Shown here: in pieces, positions 60,298 through 64,000 of the stretch
Position numbering within the stretch: position 1 is the stretch's first letter
Layout of the letters: every line of letters begins with the position of its first letter
Assembly: GCF_000384295.1 (NCBI RefSeq)
Contig: NZ_KB913037.1
Coordinates: 8,061,533-8,125,532 of the forward strand
From: Amycolatopsis balhimycina FH 1894
GTDB taxonomy: Bacteria > Actinomycetota > Actinomycetes > Mycobacteriales > Pseudonocardiaceae
Reading direction: 5' to 3'
DNA: 64,000 nt
Notes under the pieces: generated by a model
What the model was told of the DNA's origin: nothing
Database searches by the model: none
Seen by the model: the letters and a program-made list of their open reading frames with translations, nothing else
Translations under genes and position numbers: made by a program

Positions 60298-61291
60298 CGT
60301 GCGCGCGGTCGCCCTCGGGGGCGGCCACGGGCTGCACGCCACGTTGTCCGCGGTGCGGCGGGTGACCCCCGACGTCACCGCGATCGTGACCGTGGCCGAC
60401 GACGGCGGATCGTCCGGCAGGCTGCGGCGCGAACTCGGGCTGCTGCCGCCGGGCGACCTGCGGCAGGCGTTCGCCGCCTTCGCGGCGGAGGACGGCGGCA
60501 CGCTGTGGGCCGAAGTCTTCCAGCACCGCTTCGGCGGCGACGGCGCGCTGGCCGGCCACGCGGTGGGGAACCTGCTGCTGGCCGGGCTGTTCGAGGTGCT
60601 CGGCGACCCGGTCGCCGCGCTCGACGAGGCCTGCCGGCTGATGGGCGTCTCGGGCCGGGTGCTGCCGATGTCGCCGGAGCCCCTGGACATCGAAGGGGAG
60701 GTCAGCGGCCTCGACAGCGAGGACCCGTCGGCGCTGCGCACGATCCGCGGCCAGGTCGCGGTGGCGACGACACCGGGGCAGGTGCGGCGGGTCAGCCTGC
60801 GCTCGCCGGGCCGGTCCGGGCGGCCGCCGCTGGCGTGCGACGAAGCGGTGGAAGCGGTGCTGAACGCCGACGTCGTGTTCCTCGGTCCGGGCTCGTGGTT
60901 CACCAGTGTTCTCCCGCACCTGCTCGTGCCGGGGTTGCACGACGCGCTCGTGCGGACGGCCGCGACGAAGGTGATCGTGCTCAACCTTGTCCCCCAGCCG
61001 GGGGAAACCGCGGGATTCTCTCCGGAGCGGCATCTCGACGTACTCTTCGAGCACGCGCCCGATCTGCGGGTCGACGCCGTGATCGCGGACCGCGATTCCG
61101 TGCCCGACCCGGCGAATCTCCGGCGCGCGGCGGAACGGCTGGGCGGCCGGGCGCACCTGGGGGCGGTGGCCGACCCGGAAGTGGCGGGACGGCATGATCC
61201 TGATGCGCTCGCGCGGACCATGCGGGAGGCTCTCGGTCTCGGCAAGGGCGGGGAGCACGGGGGAGGAGCGAAAGGCAGGGAGGGGCAGTAA
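60290..61291 (+). CDS. yvcK: YvcK/CofD-family gluconeogenesis factor
   Basis: UDP-GlcNAc-binding protein needed for growth on gluconeogenic carbon and normal cell shape (Bacillus YvcK, mycobacterial CuvA). It has 333 residues. [18 protein letters not shown] and [26 protein letters not shown] form the nucleotide-sugar site; [16 protein letters not shown] and NLVPQPGET follow. I take the GTG at 60290, eight bases inside rapZ; a GTG at 60299 is also possible. The stop overlaps whiA (TAATG). Confidence 0.94.
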   Translation: MNNVRAVALGGGHGLHATLSAVRRVTPDVTAIVTVADDGGSSGRLRRELGLLPPGDLRQAFAAFAAEDGGTLWAEVFQHRFGGDGALAGHAVGNLLLAGLFEVLGDPVAALDEACRLMGVSGRVLPMSPEPLDIEGEVSGLDSEDPSALRTIRGQVAVATTPGQVRRVSLRSPGRSGRPPLACDEAVEAVLNADVVFLGPGSWFTSVLPHLLVPGLHDALVRTAATKVIVLNLVPQPGETAGFSPERHLDVLFEHAPDLRVDAVIADRDSVPDPANLRRAAERLGGRAHLGAVADPEVAGRHDPDALARTMREALGLGKGGEHGGGAKGREGQ

Positions 61292-62283
61292 TGGCGATGA
61301 CCGCTTCGGTGAAGGACGAACTGAGCCGGCTGGAGATCACGAAGATCGGGCCGCGCCGGGCGGAGGTCGCGTCGCTGCTTCGCTTCGCCGGCGGCCTGCA
61401 CATCGTGGCCGGCCGGGTGGTCGTGGAGGCGGAGCTGGACACGGGCTCCGTCGCGCGGCGGCTGCGCAAGGAGATCCACGAGCTGTACGGCCACCATTCG
61501 GACGTCCACGTCATCACGGCCAGCGGCGGGCTGCGCAAGGGCACCCGCTACGTCGTGCGCGTGGTGAAGGACGGTGAGGGCCTGGCCCGGCAGACCGGCC
61601 TGATCGACCAGCGCGGCCGCCCGGTGCGCGGGCTGCCGGCAGCCGTGGTGTCCGGGGGAGTGGCCGACGCGGAAGCGGCGTGGCGGGGCGCGTTCCTCGC
61701 GCACGGGTCGCTGACCGAACCGGGCCGCTCGTCGTCACTCGAGGTGACGTGCCCGGGCCCGGAAGCGGCGCTGGCCTTGGTGGGCGCGGCGCGCCGGATG
61801 GGCATCCAGGCGAAGTCCCGCGAGGTCCGCGGAGCCGACCGCGTGGTGGTCCGCGACGGCGACGCGATCGGCGCCCTGCTGACGCGCCTGGGCGCGCACG
61901 CGAGTGTGCTGCAGTGGGAGGAACGCCGCATGCGCCGCGAAGTCCGCGCGACGGCGAACCGCCTGGCCAACTTCGACGACGCGAACCTGCGCCGTTCGGC
62001 CCGCGCGGCGGTGGCGGCGGCGGCCCGGGTGGAGCGGGCACTGGAGATCCTCGGCGACACGGCCCCGGACCACCTCCTGGCGGCGGGCAAGCTGCGGCTG
62101 TCGAACCGGCAGGCGTCGCTGGAGGAACTGGGCCAGCTGTCGGACCCGCAGATGACGAAGGACGCGGTGGCCGGCCGGATCCGCCGCCTGCTGGCGATGG
62201 CGGACAAGCGGGCCAAGGACCTGAACATCCCGGACACCGAGTCCGCGGTCACCCCAGAGATGCTCGAAGAGGAAGACGCCTGA
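61291..62283 (+). CDS. whiA: Sporulation transcription factor WhiA
   Basis: DNA-binding regulator of sporulation-division genes, partner of WhiB in Streptomyces. It has 330 residues with a LAGLIDADG-like N-terminal half ([10 protein letters not shown] ... [15 protein letters not shown] ... [13 protein letters not shown]) and a C-terminal helix-turn-helix ([26 protein letters not shown] ... [41 protein letters not shown]). GGGAGGGG precedes the ATG. The last 35 bases overlap a convergent frameshifted gene. Confidence 0.97.
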   Translation: MAMTASVKDELSRLEITKIGPRRAEVASLLRFAGGLHIVAGRVVVEAELDTGSVARRLRKEIHELYGHHSDVHVITASGGLRKGTRYVVRVVKDGEGLARQTGLIDQRGRPVRGLPAAVVSGGVADAEAAWRGAFLAHGSLTEPGRSSSLEVTCPGPEAALALVGAARRMGIQAKSREVRGADRVVVRDGDAIGALLTRLGAHASVLQWEERRMRREVRATANRLANFDDANLRRSARAAVAAAARVERALEILGDTAPDHLLAAGKLRLSNRQASLEELGQLSDPQMTKDAVAGRIRRLLAMADKRAKDLNIPDTESAVTPEMLEEEDA

Positions 62284-62553
62284 CGAGGTCGCGCAGCCAC
62301 GGTTCGGCGATCGCCGGCTCGCGCGTCAGCCCGCGGACGAGCCTCTTCCGCACCGCGGGAGAGCGGCCGGCTTCGACGACGGCCACGGCTTCGGCCAGCG
62401 CCCGGCGCGTGCGGTCGTCGTGGGCCGGGGAGCGGATGTCTTCGGCGGCCCACCGGTCACGGCGGAACGACGGGGCGAGCTTCGGCTGGTCGTTGGCGAG
62501 ATAGCGTCCGGGCGCACCAGGTCCCAGCGGAACGGCCGGTTCGGTTCGATCAT
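62249..62553 (-). pseudogene. Frameshifted small gene, function unknown
   Basis: The ATG at 62553 overlaps the stop of the upstream leftward gene (ATGA) and encodes MIEPNRPFRWDLVRP. The frame then breaks. The neighbouring frame continues with protein-like GRYLANDQPKLAPSFRRDRW and about 70 further residues ending [17 protein letters not shown]. Total length is 305 bases, one short of a multiple of three, so restoring one base in the CCGGG run at 62507-62512 would give an intact protein of about 101 residues. It is either a real single-base deletion or a sequencing error. I do not recognise the family. The 3' end overlaps whiA by 35 bases. Confidence 0.65.
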
Positions 62554-62957
62554 TCCGGCATCGCCCGTGCGTACTCGGCCGTCAGCTCCGCCAGTCGGTC
62601 CGGTCCGGCGGGGGCGCCCGAGACGTCGTGCGAGGAGGTCTCGGCCGGGCCGTCGAGCGCGGGCAGCGCGCAGCCGCCGCGACGGGCCAGGACGGCCGCC
62701 GTCACCACGAACCCTTCGAGCAACCCGCGCTTGATCGGGTGCGAAGTCGCGCGGTACTCGGCGACCAGCGCGTCGGCGAACTCCGCGAAGACGGCGCCGT
62801 CGATCGGGTGGTCGTCCGGGTCGCCGGGGGTCACGCCGATCCCGGACGGCCGCCCGGCCCACGGCACCAGCGCCTCCGCCAAGCGCGCGAACAGCCGCCC
62901 GGGCCCGTTCGAAGGGTTCCAGACGTCCTGGCCGTCGATGCTGAAGTACTGGCTCAT
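62550..62957 (-). CDS. DUF6086-like protein
   Basis: A 135-residue protein beginning MSQYFSIDGQDVWNPSNGPGRLF, with LPSGIG-type sequence (GRPSGIGVTPGDPDD), AVFAEFADALVAEYRATSHP and LLEGFVVTAAVLARRGG. This resembles the short actinobacterial DUF6086 family by memory. Soluble, no signal peptide. Proteins of this type are often next to other small variable genes. Its stop overlaps the start of the frameshifted gene, so the two form one leftward unit. Function unknown. Confidence 0.7.
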   Translation of the reverse strand: MSQYFSIDGQDVWNPSNGPGRLFARLAEALVPWAGRPSGIGVTPGDPDDHPIDGAVFAEFADALVAEYRATSHPIKRGLLEGFVVTAAVLARRGGCALPALDGPAETSSHDVSGAPAGPDRLAELTAEYARAMPE

Positions 62958-63024
62958 CGGCGGTGAGCCTAGGGGCGCGGCCCGCGCCGGTCAGCCGGTT
63001 TTCCGCCCGCCGCGTTAACGGGAA

Positions 63025-63068
63025 CCGCCACTTCGTAACACCCCGGTAGCACTGCGAAGTCGTGGCGG
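63025..63068. repeat. Imperfect inverted repeat upstream of gpgS
   Basis: CCGCCACTTCG (63025-63035) pairs with CGAAGTCGTGGCGG (63055-63068) with a three-base bulge. It lies in the divergent promoter region of the DUF6086-like gene and gpgS and could be an operator. Confidence 0.4.
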
Positions 63069-63124
63069 AAACGCGGCACATCGAACCTCGGTGAGGGATA
63101 GGCCGAACGAGGGAAGGGGTACGC

Positions 63125-64000
63125 ATGCGCACGAGCAGGAACGGCGCGCGGCTGCAGGTGTCGCCGGAGGTCGGCACCTGGCTCGCCCGGCGCAGCAGCA
63201 AAGCGGGGGACTGGACGCTGGAAGACCTGGTCGCGGCCAAGCGCGGCACCACGGTCTCCGTCGTCATCCCGGCCCGGAACGAGGAAGCGACCGTCGGCGC
63301 GATCGTCACGGCCATCCGCGAAGAGCTGCACGGTCTGCTGGTCGACGAGATCCTCGTCGTCGACAGCCACTCGACCGACGCCACCGCGGAGGTGGCCGCG
63401 GCGGCGGGGGCGGCCGTCGTCGCGCAGGACGCCGTCTTCCCCGCCCTCGAAAGCTTGGCGGGCAAGGGCGAAGCGCTCTGGAAGGGTGTCGCCGCGACCA
63501 CCGGCGACCTCGTCGTCTTCGTCGACGGCGACCTGTACGACTTCACCACCGACTACGTCACCGGGCTGCTCGGCCCGCTGCTCACCGACCCGTCGGTGGC
63601 CTACGTGAAGGGCTTCTACCACCGCCCGCTGAACGGCGCGGCGGGCAGCGAGCCGGAAGGCGGCGGCCGGGTCACCGAACTCGTCGCGCGGCCGCTGCTC
63701 AACATGTTCTGGCCGGAGCTGTCCGGCTTCGTCCAGCCACTGGCCGGCGAGTACGCCGGGCGCCGCGAAGTGCTGGAAAGCATCCCGTTCGTCGTCAACT
63801 ACGGCGTCGAGATCGGGCACCTCATCGACCTGCTGGAACTGCGCGGCCTCGACGCGCTCGCCCAGGTCGACCTCGGCCACCGCGTGCACCGGCACCAGAG
63901 CACGCAGGCGCTGGGCCGGATGTCCGGCCAGATCATGCAGACGCTCTTCGACCGCCTGCAACGCTACGACCGCCTGGTCACGGCGATCCCCCCGGCCACG
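63125..64000 (+). CDS. gpgS: Glucosyl-3-phosphoglycerate synthase (3' end cut off)
   Basis: Transfers glucose from UDP-glucose to 3-phosphoglycerate, the first step to glucosylglycerate and methylglucose lipopolysaccharides. The open frame runs 292 codons to the window edge without a stop, so a small C-terminal part is missing. GT-A features are TVSVVIPARNEEATVGAIV, EILVVDSHSTDATAEVA and the DxD metal site FVDGDLYDF (~133). The GpgS-specific FVQPLAGEYAGRREVLESIPFVVNYGVEIGHLIDLLE follows, then HRHQSTQALGRMSGQI. A GAAGGGG ribosome-binding site precedes the ATG. Confidence 0.93.
   Translation, partial: MRTSRNGARLQVSPEVGTWLARRSSKAGDWTLEDLVAAKRGTTVSVVIPARNEEATVGAIVTAIREELHGLLVDEILVVDSHSTDATAEVAAAAGAAVVAQDAVFPALESLAGKGEALWKGVAATTGDLVVFVDGDLYDFTTDYVTGLLGPLLTDPSVAYVKGFYHRPLNGAAGSEPEGGGRVTELVARPLLNMFWPELSGFVQPLAGEYAGRREVLESIPFVVNYGVEIGHLIDLLELRGLDALAQVDLGHRVHRHQSTQALGRMSGQIMQTLFDRLQRYDRLVTAIPPAT

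Noticed and set aside
57334..61704. A 1456-codon open frame on the minus strand across uvrC-rapZ-yvcK-whiA
   Set aside because: It is the antisense of clear genes. Its translation is low-complexity Arg/Val/Asp sequence with no family resemblance, as expected from high-GC third positions.

Overview
The window comes from a very GC-rich actinobacterium. GTG (and a few TTG) start codons are frequent, genes are packed with GTGA/ATGA stop-start overlaps, and the actinobacterial regulators and architectural proteins BldD, MihF, WhiA and a DasR-like GntR repressor are all present. Core gene order closely follows the Mycobacterium tuberculosis Rv1380-Rv1423 block (pyrB-pyrC-membrane protein-carA-carB-pyrF-mihF-gmk-rpoZ-coaBC-metK-priA-fmt-rsmB-rpe-rib-uvrC-rapZ-yvcK-whiA). 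It is preceded by the alaS-ruvX-mltG-aroE and aroC-aroK-aroB-aroQ-pepP-efp-nusB block. Codon style, leaderless promoters and dispersed intergenic palindromes suggest a Pseudonocardiaceae member, probably Amycolatopsis-like; this is inference.

Layout. 1-5776: alaS (5' end missing), ruvX, mltG, aroE. 5847-16480 is an accessory stretch: a GrpB-methyltransferase fusion, a TetR/membrane-protein pair with a double operator, a 2-hydroxyacid dehydrogenase, a serine hydrolase, an N-acetylglucosamine-type PTS (HPr, EIIC, DasR-like repressor, EIIB, EIIA) with a dre-like operator, a Rieske lipoprotein, an ECF sigma/anti-sigma pair, and a truncated prepilin peptidase beside palindromic repeats. 16529-25309: shikimate genes aroC-aroK-aroB-aroQ, a GNAT-VOC fusion, a secreted propeller lipoprotein, pepP, efp, nusB. 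25497-38598: bldD diverges from the pyrimidine operon pyrR-pyrB-pyrC-orf-carA-[AAA ATPase]-carB-pyrF, followed by mihF-gmk-rpoZ-coaBC. 38680-48724: metK, priA, a 21-bp-period iteron element, a secreted pyroglutamyl-peptidase-like protein divergent from gamma-glutamyltransferase, then fmt-rsmB-flavoprotein. 48789-51865: serine hydrolase and a NarL-type two-component system. 51973-55649: rpe-ribE-ribBA-ribH-PH-domain protein. 55671-62283: exonuclease III, a trypsin-like protease, uvrC-rapZ-yvcK-whiA. 62249-64000: a frameshifted small gene, a DUF6086-like gene, and the start of a glucosyl-3-phosphoglycerate synthase gene that runs off the window.

The clearest regulatory readings are a PyrR-binding mRNA loop directly before the pyrR ribosome-binding site, a near-perfect BldD box upstream of bldD, a GGTCTAGACC dre core in the DasR/PTS divergent region, and paired TGAACRYGTTCA operators for the TetR gene pair. 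The most unusual items are an apparently degenerate ATPase lodged between carA and carB, two intergenic regions carrying palindromic iterons with an exact 21-bp period, an inverted pair of perfect actinobacterial DnaA boxes near fmt, and a proline-rich 15-codon micro-ORF overlapping the fmt start. No tRNA, rRNA, CRISPR array or intact insertion sequence was seen.
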